Assembly (NCBI GenBank): GCA_034336665.1
Contig: CM067569.1
Location: 7,292,820 to 7,356,819, forward strand
Length of the DNA: 64,000 nucleotides
Direction: 5' to 3'
Source: Luscinia megarhynchos
Lineage: Eukaryota > Chordata > Aves > Passeriformes > Turdidae
Part shown: positions 40,877 to 53,232 of the stretch, one piece after another
How the letters are laid out: the number at the start of each line of letters is the position of its first letter
How positions within the stretch are numbered: the stretch's first letter is position 1
Program-made: the position numbers and the translations under genes
The notes under the pieces: model-generated
Database searches by the model: none
The model's input: the letters and a program-made list of their open reading frames with translations, nothing else
Told to the model about the DNA's origin: nothing

Positions 40877-43627
40877 GCAATAAATTAATTTTATCAATAT
40901 TTTGACCAAATCTGCACAATCAATCTGTATAAAATCTTAAATCACAGATCTTAAGTGGTTTAACAGTTGAACTTACAGAATTAGGACTGAGTGCTCAGCA
41001 GTGTTGTTGAAAGTCTGTAAAATTGTGAGTATTTTCTGCAGGAAGCAGAGAACACACAGATCTGCACTGGGACATATGGTCTTTCCTAGAGAAGTTTTTT
41101 GCTGTTCATAGCCTTTGGCCAAAGCCCACCATCTGTAGCTTCAACTTTTCTTCCAGCTGCCAGTAAAGGTGAAGTATAGAACATATGCTGAACAAAGAGT
41201 AACCTTTACATTAGAGTTCAGTTTATTTGTTGGTTTGTTGTTTGTTTTTTGTTAATATTTAGAGATGTTTTTCAACAAAATATTTGTTAACGTAAAACTC
41301 AGAAAAGTAAAACTCAAATTCAGAGCTTAAAAAATTAGGTATACAACTAAGAACTCCAGTGGAGCATAGGTTAGTTATTTATGTAAAGAATTTGCTTCCT
41401 CAGTTTTGGAGAAATTGCAGGACAATAAGAATACAGCCATTCATTTCCTTCTTGTGTTTGGGATGTGTGTTGAGAAGGAATGAATCCTGCACTCTCCCAG
41501 TGTGAACTGGGAATGAGTATTGTTGATGCATCATTTAAACAAAGATGCTTGACACACTGTCAGTTCTGTCCTATAGAGATCCCAACGAGCTGGAAAATGG
41601 CTGTGTGCAAGTAATAGAGGATTCTAATATTACTTGGCAAGACATAATTACTGAACACACGACTTCCACCTCAGTATCATTGGTTTTGTCTAACTTAGGT
41701 CATAAGGGAAACCAACTGCATTAAGAACGTGTGTGCTGCTCAAAGTTTCCACATCATTTCCAAAAACTTGGCAGTTCTCAGAGCATCTGCTCCCAGGCAG
41801 CCCAGGGTGCTGCAGGACAGGAATGGAGTGAATCAGCAAGCTACAGGTATGCCAACAAAATTGCATAATAGCTCCTGCCTGGCCTAGTATGGGTACATAG
41901 AGCAATCCATGAGTACAAAACTCATCATGCACAAGAAAAAATTATTACAGCCACGTCTAATGGTGGAAGCAGCATGGCTGAACACCTCAAGCATTTCTCT
42001 TCACTTCTGACCCTGAACAAAGTGAAAGTTGTAGGCCTAAATAATTTATGTATTTTGAAACACTAAGTAGCTGGCAGGTACCATAGTAACAAATGGAAGA
42101 ATAGCATTCCAAATATATACCTGCAAAGCTATGAGAAGACAGAGCATACCAGGAGGACAAAACATGTGTAAAAAAGAGGTGTATTCTTTCACAGGTTGAG
42201 AAACATGGAGAATGACACGTCTGAGGTGTTGCTGAACCCAAGTCCTGTTTCAAAACACATACACTGTCTGTGCTTTACACACAGCAAAGATCTACAATTA
42301 CTTCTCAAAGACTCCTTTCTATGGTAAATAGAAGCTGATTATGAAGAAACTAAACGAATACATTTTTACTGTCAAGATGCACATAATAGGTAAGTTTGAA
42401 AACAACAAAAAAACTCCCTCCAAAAACATTTTAAGCTTCAATTTCAACAATTACTTTTAATTTCCTTTCATAATGTTTTTTCTTGTTGCAAGACTATAAA
42501 CACCTTCATTTCTTTTTCATTTCCTTAAAACACGAACAGGGAATAAGCTAAACATCCTTCCTCTCTCATTGCTCTCTTCAGAGCACTTACATTTATATAT
42601 TTCTTCCAGGAAATGTATTTGACAAAGCATCAGTAACACTTTTATTTTCATAGCACTTCCAAAAATGATATTCCAAGCCATAAACAGCATTTTAAGAACT
42701 AAGTCCTCATCTCAGAACTCAGAGGGAAAAAAATATAACACCCTCGCCCTCAAAAAATGAACTAAAACTCCCAAATAAATAACAGATAGTGATCAGGCCA
42801 AAAGAAGAACACTCAGCTGAGCTTATTTCCAACATAAGTCAACTGAGTTTGCCCTCATCATTACTCAATACTTTTTAATCTTTTAAATGGATTTTTGAAG
42901 GTTAAAAGGATATCTCTTTTGGCTCTTAATGATAAAAGTTAGCCTGAAAGCATATTTTCTGGTTTATTCCTGCATTTTGGGCACATACCATGCAGTCTGC
43001 TATTTCTGCAAAGGTGCTCATTTTGGCTCCAGCTCCAGTGAACTCTGAGTGAATAAACTGGTCACATGTGCAGTGTGACAATACTGTCTACACTTTCCTG
43101 TCATGGCTCCTTCACATCACATCATTATAGGCAGCTATTTAAAGGGTTGTAAAGGTGCAGGTAGGTAGCTCCTGCTCAGGAAGTGTTTTATCAGAATATT
43201 TTTGTACAATGATCTAGCAGAGAAGGTAGGTCATCACCAGAAGTGCTTCCAGATAATGCAAGTGCTTCTTTAAAATGAGCTGGGATCACTTCCAAAGTGA
43301 ACACCTCCCTACAGAAGCATTCACTCACACAATTCCAGGTTTTACCCGACAGGCATTCTGGGACATAGTAGTATTTTAATTGAGTCTCAGCTAGCAAAGT
43401 GTTGGGATTTATGGTGCAAACTATACTGCACTAAATTTTAGCCTGAAGTGAAACACTCACTGCTATTCCCTGTACAGCCTCATTTACAGCAGCTTGAGCT
43501 GAAACCATGGAAGTGACTGCATACGATTTTTTTTTTTCCCTGAGAGACAATGTTGGAGCATACTGACATGCACAGGTATTGCTTCAGGAAGTCCTAATGA
43601 AATGTGGCTGGCTTAATCACTGAGCTT

Positions 43628-43812
43628 TTTATTTGAACACGACACCAAATTCCCAAGAAAAATGAAACACTGGGGATAAACTTAACATCAGCTTGACCGA
43701 GCAGCTCCTCGTATCCATCTGCTGTGCCGTTATTTTGGATGTGTGAGGGTGATTTTGGCCAGGCAGAGAGTGTAGAAGGAGACAGACACCACAGCCACCA
43801 TGGCAGCCTTAC
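43628..43812 (-). other. In-frame read-through of the ATRNL1 exon into the intron, with a downstream AATAAA
   Basis: If the donor is not used, the exon frame continues from the Gly codon for 26 more residues (starting KAAMVAVVSVSF and ending THPK) to a TAA at 43732-43730. The added tail is hydrophobic. A minus-strand AATAAA lies at 43633-43628, about 100 nt past this stop. The downstream sequence shows only weak GU-richness. This could support a truncated isoform by intron retention and early polyadenylation, but open frames of this length also occur by chance and no transcript evidence is available here. Confidence 0.25.
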
Positions 43813-43815
43813 CTG
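43807..43815 (-). other. ATRNL1: 5' splice site (donor) of the ATRNL1 exon
   Basis: The minus strand reads CAG|GTAAGG, with the cut between 43813 and 43812. This is one base away from the ideal vertebrate donor CAG|GTAAGT and leaves one base of the Gly codon for the next exon. A strong donor argues that the exon is normally spliced onward to a further exon at lower coordinates, which was not found in the window. Confidence 0.88.
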
Positions 43816-43927
43816 ACTGCCCAGGTGGTGGAACTCCTGCTGGACCCCTGGGCAGACACAAAAACACGGTCAGCACGGCGGCTCTGTTTCCTGAGCACGG
43901 CTCGATGGCAATCGGCTTAGGAGCACC
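43813..43927 (-). CDS. ATRNL1: ATRNL1 internal coding exon (cytoplasmic tail), single exon of a multi-exon gene
   Basis: Read on the minus strand, the 115-bp exon starts in phase 0 and ends in phase 1. It encodes 38 full codons, beginning GAPKPIAIEPCSGNRAAVLT and ending PPPGQSG, where the last Gly codon is split by the splice. From family knowledge this is the cytoplasmic tail of the attractin family, between the conserved MASRPFASVDVALE segment and the final SALIDISQQ stretch. GAPKPIAIEPC, NRAAVLTVFLCLPRG and PPPGQSG fit ATRNL1. Attractin (ATRN) differs at several of these sites, with PKPIALEPC and KAAVLSVFVRLPRG. ATRNL1 is a type I membrane protein with CUB, EGF, kelch, C-type lectin, PSI and laminin-EGF domains outside the cell, and its tail has been linked to melanocortin-4 receptor binding. 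The exon is intact, richer in GC and CpG than its surroundings, and differs from the mammalian protein mainly in the short PAGV stretch before PPPGQSG. The identification rests on recalled family sequence, not a database search. Confidence 0.93.
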
Positions 43928-43955
43928 CTGCAAAAGCAAGAGACACAGGTTAACC
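43928..43955 (-). other. ATRNL1: 3' splice site (acceptor, polypyrimidine tract, likely branch point) of the ATRNL1 exon
   Basis: On the minus strand the exon is preceded by TGTCTCTTGCTTTTGCAG, a pyrimidine-rich run ending in CAG at 43930-43928. Just upstream, TTAAC (43953-43949) fits the yTNAy branch-point pattern, with the candidate branch A at 43950, about 23 nt before the first exon base. This spacing is normal for a vertebrate U2-type intron. The site fixes the exon start independently of protein similarity. Confidence 0.88.
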
Positions 43956-46900
43956 TTTGAGATTTCCATTCCACTTGCACTTGTGCACCTTTAGTTTATT
44001 TTAAGGCACAGTGTAACGCTGGGAAGATATTTTTTCTTAATTAGTTCTTTGCATTCAAGCAGATTGTCTGAACCGTGTTAACAGACTTAAAAATGGGCTC
44101 TGACAGCCCACGCTGCAGATCTACCCAAACAAAAAAATAAATCATCATAAGGACAACAAAATTGCACTGAATTTTATAGCTTGTATATATACAGCTTGTG
44201 TATTTTAAACTAAATGTAGTAATATCAAATTAAAACTTAGAAAACAGCAAAACCTTTTGATTACACACTGGTGTCTGAGAGTAGCCAACTTCCCCATCTC
44301 TATTAAGAAGTATCCATGTGAAAGATTTCTGCTTCAACAGCATTCATTACTTAAGCCTGCCTTATGCCAAAACTATAAAATGAGAGTAAATCTATATTAT
44401 ATACCAATGGTTAAAGACAGTCAATCCCTCTTGAGATCCCCAGACCAGAAATTCTTTCTTCTCTGTCTGTCCTGCTAAGGAAATGATTTCTTCAAGTCAG
44501 GACCTTCCTGATTCTTTTTGCATATGCCAAAAATAGGTGCAGTGCTACTATATTTATACATGCTTAGAAACTCTCTGAAAATGTTGTCTGTGTGATAATC
44601 ACCTTGTTTTATCTTATATAAAGCTGTGGTAGCAGTGATGTTCATGGCAGGGGGTTTGTGCTGTTACCAAACTCTCATTAACTGTATCAATAATTCCATT
44701 TGCAGTTAGCTTTCAAACTAAATAGTTGCTACCATATTGTTCTCGATTTACCAAGGACAGTAGGAGCTGGGAAACAAAGCAAAGCAGTCCACAAAGGCAT
44801 AGAATAATAAGTTTTTAAGATGAAAATTTACAATGTACCCACATTTCCATGTTTCCAAGTTTTATGTTCACTCAGATATAGGCATTTCACTTTTGAGAGC
44901 TTAAACATTTATTCAAGCACTAAAGATATTTCTAAAAGCATTAGGTCAAAATCAGCATAAGCATTTCTTTCTTTTCCTGTTTGCAAATTTTCTAAATGTC
45001 TGTCACGTTCCAAGGCAAAATATGAGTTCGACATTTTGATTCAAAATTCAAAGCCAGAAAACTTTCTATTTACATAAAAAATGCAATGTATACATAAATG
45101 TCAACTTATTCCAGTATTCTAAGAAAAAATGATAGTTTAGCAAAGTTAAATACATTGCAAAGCACTTGATATAAGGAAAACAAAAGCACTTCCATCATGT
45201 AAAGCAATAATAATTTTCTATTTTTCTACCTCCAAGTAACTAGCATTTATTACTGCTCAGTGAAAGATAGAAAAAAAAATATATATATATTTTTTTTACC
45301 TCATGGTCATATTTAAAAGGCATTTCTGTAAATTCTTTTAAAGCAACAGCATTAAAGAACTTGGGCAAACAATGACATCTAATTGAAAATTGCCATGCCA
45401 TAGGGAGTGAAAACTTATATTCACCAAAACCTTTACCAAATGATGAAACAGAAAACTAAGACCCCAAAACTCCAGCTGCTGTTACTAATGCAAGCAATAG
45501 AGCATTTAAGTCAATATTCCTGACTTGTCACAACAGCAAATCAAACAACTATTTGAAAACACAGAGAAAATGAAATTTTCATTATAAAATGTAATTCAGA
45601 ACATTTTATAGACACAAAACAAAAAGGAAAAAATTTACCAGTGTGACTTTTAATTTGGTGATTACTTCCTTATAAATCCAAATGATGATATTTTCTTTTG
45701 CTGTGTAATATAAACCCTTGGATCAGCAGGCCCCATCCTTCTCTGTTTGAAGTTTATACTAATGCTCTTCAAAACACAATTGGAGGGAATGATTTCTGAT
45801 AAATACTCTTTCAAAGGACTTCATCCAAAAATAAAATACAGTTAGAATTTTGTGCTTATCTATTCTTAATAAAAAATTATGACTGCAAAAGCAAGGTGCC
45901 TTATCTTACCTCACATCACTCAGGTTCCCTAGCAAAATAACACAGTAGCATAGAGCAAATGATAATAATTTAGATAGCCTAAGGTTTGTCAGTTGTTTAA
46001 AGATAAATACATAACCATGAATCAAAGTTATTTCACAGGGACATAACATGTGCTCTGAAATGTGCCATTTATCATGCATTTTCCATGGATTTTTTGGAAG
46101 AGATAAGGCACAAGTTTGTTTGCCCAAAGCAGTAATCTACCATGATTTACTTGCTAGAATTATCTTTTTTTTCTTTTCCCCTTGTACAGAAAGTGACTTA
46201 CATTTTTTGCCAAAACCTCAAAATGACAGTCACAGATTAATAAAACTTTATCAGTGGAAGACATAATAAACAAACATTTATTTGATAAACTTTTACTCCT
46301 ATATTCCCTTTTTTACATGCACTATGACAGAAAGAGGTGTGTCAGTTGGGAAGGTGAAAAAAAGAATGGCAGAAAACTGTGAAAGAATAAAAGGATCAAA
46401 GAACATACATTACTATTGATAGGGAAAAAAAGGAGCAACCTAGAGGATATGGAAAGAAAAAATAAGTGGAGAGGGTAGGGATTAAATCAGGCAATAAAAA
46501 ATAGATAAAGTTTTATCCACAATTTAAGCATATATTCATGCATTTATTCACAGAAAATAAGTACCAGGAGTTGTCCTCATGGGTTCCTAGATTTTTATTA
46601 GAGAAAAGGCTCTACATTTTCCCAATCTTTTTCTGAAAGTCTTAAAAAGCCAAAGTTCAGCTGCCTGGTGAGTATATGAGCTTTGGAAAGATTCTTTTGG
46701 ATCTTTTTCTGTAAGAAACAGATTTGGGCCGACTTCTCTGTTTTTTTTTCCTTCACAGGACAGATGACAATATTACCATTCATGGCAGAAAAACACATGG
46801 CAGTGTATGCCATATCCATGCTTTATGAAAGAAAGCAGCAAAAGAGGTGAGTATATTTATTTATTTATTGAAACCCTCCCCAGATCCTGCATTATTGTAT

Positions 46901-49900
46901 TTGTCAGTTTGGGAATACAAGGGCTGATCAGCTTTAAGAGTGCAGACCAAGGAGAAGCTGAAAAATGGATTCTGTCCCCCTTGGGTGGGATGGGCAGCAG
47001 AGAGCAAGAGGTGAGAAGAGGTGAGAGGAGCAGGAGAGCCAAGACTCAGGGAATGTTCATGGAGCTGCTCTAAGTGTTCAGCATCTCCTTGGGGAAAATG
47101 CACTGAAACTTGAGCACCAATTTGTATCTATGAAAATATTTAATACTGTGAATATGGGAAGATGAAAAGTATAAAGTCTTCTTGTGCTATCTGTATTCCA
47201 AGAAGTGGTGCCTCTCAGAAGTGTTATTAAACTTTTGATTTTCAGTACTAAGTAATATCCCTCTATATATTTTCTTCAACATTCTAAGCTATGTGCATCC
47301 AATTTTTAAAAGTGCATTATTATACCATAAGACAAATACTTCATGTAAGACTAAATGGCTCCAAACTCATGCCAAAAAAGCAATTAGAAAATTGAATCAA
47401 GGAATTAAGGATTAATGTGAGCATGTTACACCTGTCAGAAGCAATAAGTATTTTGACAAGAACAGAATAAAGTTTGACAGTGTGCACAAATACAGATCTG
47501 ATATATAAATCAAGTATTAAAATGCAAACAGCTAGGCATTAATCAATGTTATGTTCCTAACTAAAATGGTCTCAGTAGTACTTACAAGAATTCATTATAA
47601 AAGAACTTCAGTTCTTCTTAAACAACAGCTCGAATTATAGTTTTTATTGTATTAATTAATTATGTAAATTTAAACTTTGTTTTTAATCCTATTATTAAAA
47701 CAGCATCAATCTGATGAATTCCACATAAACTAAGATAGATACCTTGACAAATAAACAATCAAATCTGTTGCTGCAACAGGATTAGGACCAGATTCAGAAT
47801 GTAAACAGCCACTTTTCTGGATTTTTAATGTGCAAGACTTCAAAGGAGAGTAAAAAATGAAAAAGACACATACACAAAAAAAAAAAAAGACTAAAAAGAC
47901 TGTGTCCTCTGAAGAGGTAAGAGATGCAGAAAAGGAGGAAACATAAAATTCAGACTGTTGTATTGCAAGTATTCACATCTTCATTTGTTCTCAGCTGCTG
48001 GTGCTTTTCCTAAATTCTTTGGTTATTTTCTGAGTTACTTGATTTATTTGGGATACAGAAGTCTCAGATTACAAAATGCACTTGAGCACCTAGGTTGGAT
48101 TTTGGTCAAATTCAGATGCCTAGATGAAGATTCAAAAGCCTCAAAAACCTGTTAGTCTTACTATTAGTATCAAAAAATTTTCCAAGATTTGAAAGTCGTC
48201 TCTACCTGCCAGGAACATTTTGGTCTTTTCAGTGCCTGCTCAGGATTCACTGGCATTCCTGCAGCTGCCCTGGATAAAGTAGCTAATCCCAAAACATCCT
48301 TATCAGATTAGGTTTTTGCATTGCAGTTGTGGCCACTTTCTTTTAAAACACAGAAGAAAGCAGAGATTAACTCTGTTTTTTATGGTAAGAGGATGAACCC
48401 TGGTTACCCTGCTCTCCTTTTAATAAATGCATGTTTGAGGTGAAATTCTCTGACCTAGAATTAAAGATGAAGTGTCAAATGCTGTGATTGTTCTGACCAT
48501 TTTCAGTGCAGTAAAGGCAGACTTTCTCAGCAATGCTAAGAAAGAAAAGTCACACTCACAAAACCACAGAATTCCACTGATGTCATTTGGCTGGGGCCTT
48601 TTTGGCCATTTTTTCCTGAAGGAACTCCAACTGTCCCTTGTGCAGCTCCTTCCAGGAGAAGATGACAGAGTCCCACCTGTAGACAACCTCCATCCTATCT
48701 CCACCTGATTCTTTCCATGGTCATTTACCAAGAGAATCAGACCCAGCAGTAATGCCAGAAGAAAGAAGCAGCAATGTCTCCTCCTCCCAGCAAATTCCCA
48801 CCACTTTCACAGCACCTGCTGCTGCCCCAAGGAGAACCTGACACTTCCAGAGTGCTGAGCTAAGGGAAAGCTTTAGCCAGAAACAAAGGCTGCCATCAGC
48901 ACTGGTTCTGTAGACTGGCAGGGCTACACCACATTACTATTCTAAGTGTTGGTGAACTAATGAACTAATGCTCATCAACATACCTTTGAGTATGAGCTTC
49001 CCATCCACCCACAAGTTTTGGCAATTTTCTCCACAGATTTATTCAATGAGTAATGAGCTTTAATGATAGTGCAATACAAAAAAAAAAAACAAAACCAAAC
49101 AAAAGAAACCCAAAAAAAACTTTCACAAAACATCATTTGTGTGAGGGAGAAATATACTCCAGGAAACACAGAATAAATAAGTGAGGCTGGGATACTGAAC
49201 TTTGCTTGTGGCTAGTAGAGGAAATAACAGTTCTTCATGAGTTTCACAGAAATTCTGATCATCTACTGAAGACTTTCATTTAATACACCACATAAAGTTC
49301 CTCTTACAATTAGTGAATGGAAAGCTTCACCTCATTTAAACCTACAAGAATGGCTCAGAGCCCGAGTGTCCTCAGCACTCTGAATTGCTACACTGCACCT
49401 TCTTTTGCCTGAGGATTTCTGAGTGATTTCCAGTTTTGGCTAATGAGGTCTCACTAACCTATGGGAGGTACACAACCACATTACCAGCAGCAGCAAAAGC
49501 TGGTGAACTTTCTGTTGTATCTCATAATTCTTCTACCTATACTGGAAGACTTGAGGCAACCACCTTGCTTCTGTGACCAAGTCAGGCAGCTGCACCAATT
49601 CACTGGGAGGACTCCACCAACCCTATCAGCCCTCCAGAATGAACAAGTTTTCCCTGAAAACTCCTAGCGTGTCTAATAAAGCTGAGATCAACATGTTTAT
49701 TGATAATTAAATGCAACCCAACCAAAATTATACTATTATTTCTCATTACTTTTCCAACAGCAAATTATCTTTCCATTGTAATTCTGCCCCACTGTTTTTG
49801 CAGAACACAAATCATTAATTTCCTTGTTTCAAAGGAGAAAAGGAAAACTCAGACTTTACTGGAACATTATTTTCCATAAGAAAACCAGTGAAAATGAAGA

Positions 49901-52900
49901 ATAAATAGAATACATTAAGATTACAAAGCTGTTATTAGGGCTCCAGTGCAAAATCTGTATTGTTATCCTTCGATTTATTGTCTTGCTTCTCTATCTCAGC
50001 TCCAACAATGATAGACTGTAATCCTTCATGCAGCCTTTTCTGAGTAGAATATGGTTGTTAGTTCTGTACTGATATTAAATTTATGTATTAAAGTGTTTAT
50101 GCTCAGAAGAGCAATATTTTTATTATAAGAACTATGTTTATTTGCAACAAAGTTACTCTCAGTTAATCTAGTAAGAGACTTCATTTCAAAACCTAATACT
50201 ATGTCATGTAGCATTTCATTAGCAAAAGAGTTATGAATTGACATTTTGATTAAAACTGATTTATTACGACCAAGTTACGAGAAACACCTGCAGATGCATT
50301 TATTTTCAATGGGGTTTCCAGAAAGAACTCCTTATCAGGTTTGCTCTTCAGCTTTTGTCCTACTGCCTAGAGATTGCTTTTCCTGAACTGTGACATCAGT
50401 CTGCACCATCCTGGAATTTTCTTGATTTTCACGAGTGGCTATAAGAGCACAAGACATTGAAGCTAAGTTAAAACATCAGGGCTGCAAGGAATGCAAGACT
50501 GCATTTCTTTACCTGTGTGCCCATGTATGCAATACCCTGTGTATTCATACTGTTAAATAAACTTGGTTTTACTTTACTACACATCTTGCCCATTAATGAG
50601 GGTAATTTCAGGTTAATATGGAAAATATTGAACATAACTTAGAGCGGATGGTGTGTGTAGTAGTTGTACTGGATTACTGCCAGAGACATCCCCTTAGAGC
50701 TTCCAGAATATTCCCCTATTAAGCTCTATAAGTCTGATTAAAGGCTGGCAGTGACAGCGTCCAGTTTGTGAGAAGAAATTTATCTTGGCAGCATCCAGGT
50801 AGATCCTGTTGGGAAAAGCACCTGAGACTCTGTGTCTGTGGCATATACCAGGAATCATGTATCCCCAGGTACCTTCCTGTAAATTCTTCTGACTGCCATC
50901 CTGTAAGTCAAAGTGGTGCTGTGCAGTGAAGTGATGCTAATGGGCATTTGTTTCCCAGATGGGCATATCTGCTGGATCTCCAAGGATTAGAAATGAGAAG
51001 TAGAGAATTCTATTATTCCTTTACAATTCAGCCTTAAAGACTCATCTATGAAAACTCATTTCCCTGGGGATGAATGACTGACAGTCCATCAGTGTTTGAG
51101 CTTGGGCAGATCACTTCAGAGCAGTCATTCCCATATGTCACAATGGGTTAATCTTACCCCAGACTGCCTGCAGAAGAGGACATGGTCCCCTCAGAGCCAC
51201 TACTAACTTGCCAGGGCTGGGAAGGATAAAGTACAAGGCACAATTTAAATTCTTGCAGGCTGACAATGGCTGTGGCAATAGGCAGGGCTAAGCATGAGCA
51301 CAGTTCAGGTTGCTTTCGTGGGGAACCAGCTGCAGGCTTTTGAAATGTCCATGAGGAGCCCAGAGGGGCTGTCCTTTGCTCAGGATGGGGATCTAAAGTT
51401 TCAATCTGTCATTGTGACAGTGAAACTCAGACAGAAGGCAGAAGCTCTGACTAAGTTACCTTTTGTGACTGCAGAGACCTTATTCCTGTAGCTCTGCAGC
51501 ACCCTAGAGTCATAAAAGATAAGGTTTGATCATCATTTAGGAGATCTATGCCAGACGTGAGGGTTGGGAAAGGTGAGTGTCCTGAAAGGATTGTGCTGCA
51601 TTTTGCATTTCTTGCAAAATTGGAAAGAAAATATAGTATCCTGTATGTCATCCAAAATACAGTGATAGTGAACTTTTCCTCAACAATGCCTTTTCAAGCT
51701 CTTTTCTAACCTCCTGGCCATATGCAGGACGCCTAGTGAATGATAAATTAAAACATTTCTACCTGGAATTGTAATAATAAAAAAGAGAACTAAATCAAGA
51801 CATTGTGAAAACTAGCTGTCAGCAGAAGGGATTAAAGTGCAAACTTGGCAATATTCTTAATGCAGGAAAAAAATGTTAATGGCACCAGAATAACAAATTA
51901 CTTTCTATCATGACAACTTACACAGATCACAGACTAGGGAATGCAGGGAGGATATGAACAAAAGTCTGAAAGCATGACAGAGCTTTTATTTTCATTGCCA
52001 TGCCATGGCCCAAGGACAGCTGTAAAGTGTGTACACCAGAGCCAAAACCATTCTGAAACAAATGATCCCTATTTAAGATTCGAAAGTATATAGAAGTTTT
52101 CATGCCAGTGACTGCATGTGGACATCATGGATCTGATTGTAGCTGCTCCAGCAGCAGGAAGAGCAATGATAAATAAAAGATTTCTGTTATCCCAAGGAAA
52201 AAGTATGAGATGGCAGCAAAAGGGAGCCTGGTTTGGCTGTGTTATATGGTGGTAGCAGCAGCATGTGTTAAACTGCTTTGGCAGAGGCTGCTGCCAGCAA
52301 GGGGAGAAGGGAGAGGGCAGGTTGGCAGGAGTGTGAAACACAAACCAAACCTTGTCTAAGGTGCTGCAAGATGTGTCTGACTTTCCCCTCTTGAGAACCT
52401 CCAACACCTACTCTGACCATTCACCAATCTGAAAACATAAATGAGTCGTTTTTTCACTTTAATCTTATGAATTAATTCAAATCCTAAACATCAGCTGCTT
52501 AAATCAGCACAGCACTCGAGCAGCAGCAGAACTATTTTGATTTACACCAGCTGCAAATCTGACACTGTTATGCATTTATTAATTGTGTCCTTGAAAAATC
52601 CAGCAAATAAACTCAAGCTCAAGTATTATCATTTAATGTTGCTTTCTAAGATGCTCCCCATCAAGATTGTTAGTACTTACTGCGCTCATATTCAGAATAT
52701 CACTAAAAATGCACCAAAGAAATGGAAGCTACAGGATCTAATCTGACAAATAATTAGACACATGAGAATTAGTGCTTGGAGAAACTTTGCATTAAAGCAA
52801 ACACAATTACTTGCATGAATGAAACTATTTATTCTTGTTACTCACGTTAGCTCAACATATCTGATGGACTACTTAGATTTTTTTTTTAAAGAGACAGATT

Positions 52901-53030
52901 ATTTACTATCAAAAAAAAAGGGAAAAAGCCTGCTCCTTTAAAATATTACATAACCTGTATAATTTTTGCTAAGCCAGTATAGATTTACTGTATAAAGGAT
53001 TTGGTGAACCACATCCTAAATGGAAAGTAA
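43956..53030. other. Intron upstream of the ATRNL1 exon, near part
   Basis: Lies 5' of the exon in transcription. It is AT-rich unique sequence with the palindrome at 45271, a TTTA tetranucleotide stretch at 46.85 kb, A runs at 47876 and 49078, and GC-richer patches at 48.56-48.85 and 50.8-51.4 kb without recognisable similarity. The preceding ATRNL1 exon (transmembrane segment and MASRPFASVDVALE motif) was looked for and not seen. Confidence 0.55.
45271..45297. repeat. AT-only palindrome A9(TA)5T8
   Basis: Nine A, five TA units and eight T form a self-complementary 26-27-bp block able to extrude as a cruciform. It is pure A/T and may be a microsatellite grown between two homopolymers. Confidence 0.9.
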
Positions 53031-53232
53031 GTGGGGGTTTTTTTGTTAGGTTTTTTTTTTGGGGGGGGGCGGTGTTGGGGAATTTTTTTTTAGTTTTTTT
53101 GCTTTTGTTTTGTTGGGTTTTTTTTCTTGTGTGAGGGGACGGTTTTTGTTGGTGGGGGTTTTTTTTGTTTTGGATTTTTTTTGGTTGTTTTTAGGTTTTT
53201 TGGGGGGTTTTTGTTTGTTTGTTTGTTTGGGG
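53031..53232. repeat. G/T-only-like low-complexity tract, strongly strand-asymmetric
   Basis: About 200 bp of the plus strand are built almost only of G and T. By eye there are about 8 A and 4 C. It includes a G9 run next to a T11 run (about 53050-53069), many G4-G6 runs, T7-T9 runs, and a clean GTTTGTTTGTTTGTTT end (about 53215-53228). Flanking DNA is ordinary. The tract has no fixed period, so it is not a simple microsatellite. Confidence 0.93.

Larger units (their letters stand above)
32636..43627. other. Intronic unique sequence just downstream of the ATRNL1 exon
   Basis: Holds the inverted repeat at 39116, the T18 run at 40859 and a GC-richer patch at 36.4-36.85 kb that has a faint CR1-like flavour (ggttcagggcagacctcatt) but is too diverged to call. 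No exon was recognised. A G/T-biased bit at 41.22-41.26 kb (ttgttggtttgttgtttgtt) is a small echo of the 53-kb tract. Confidence 0.55.
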
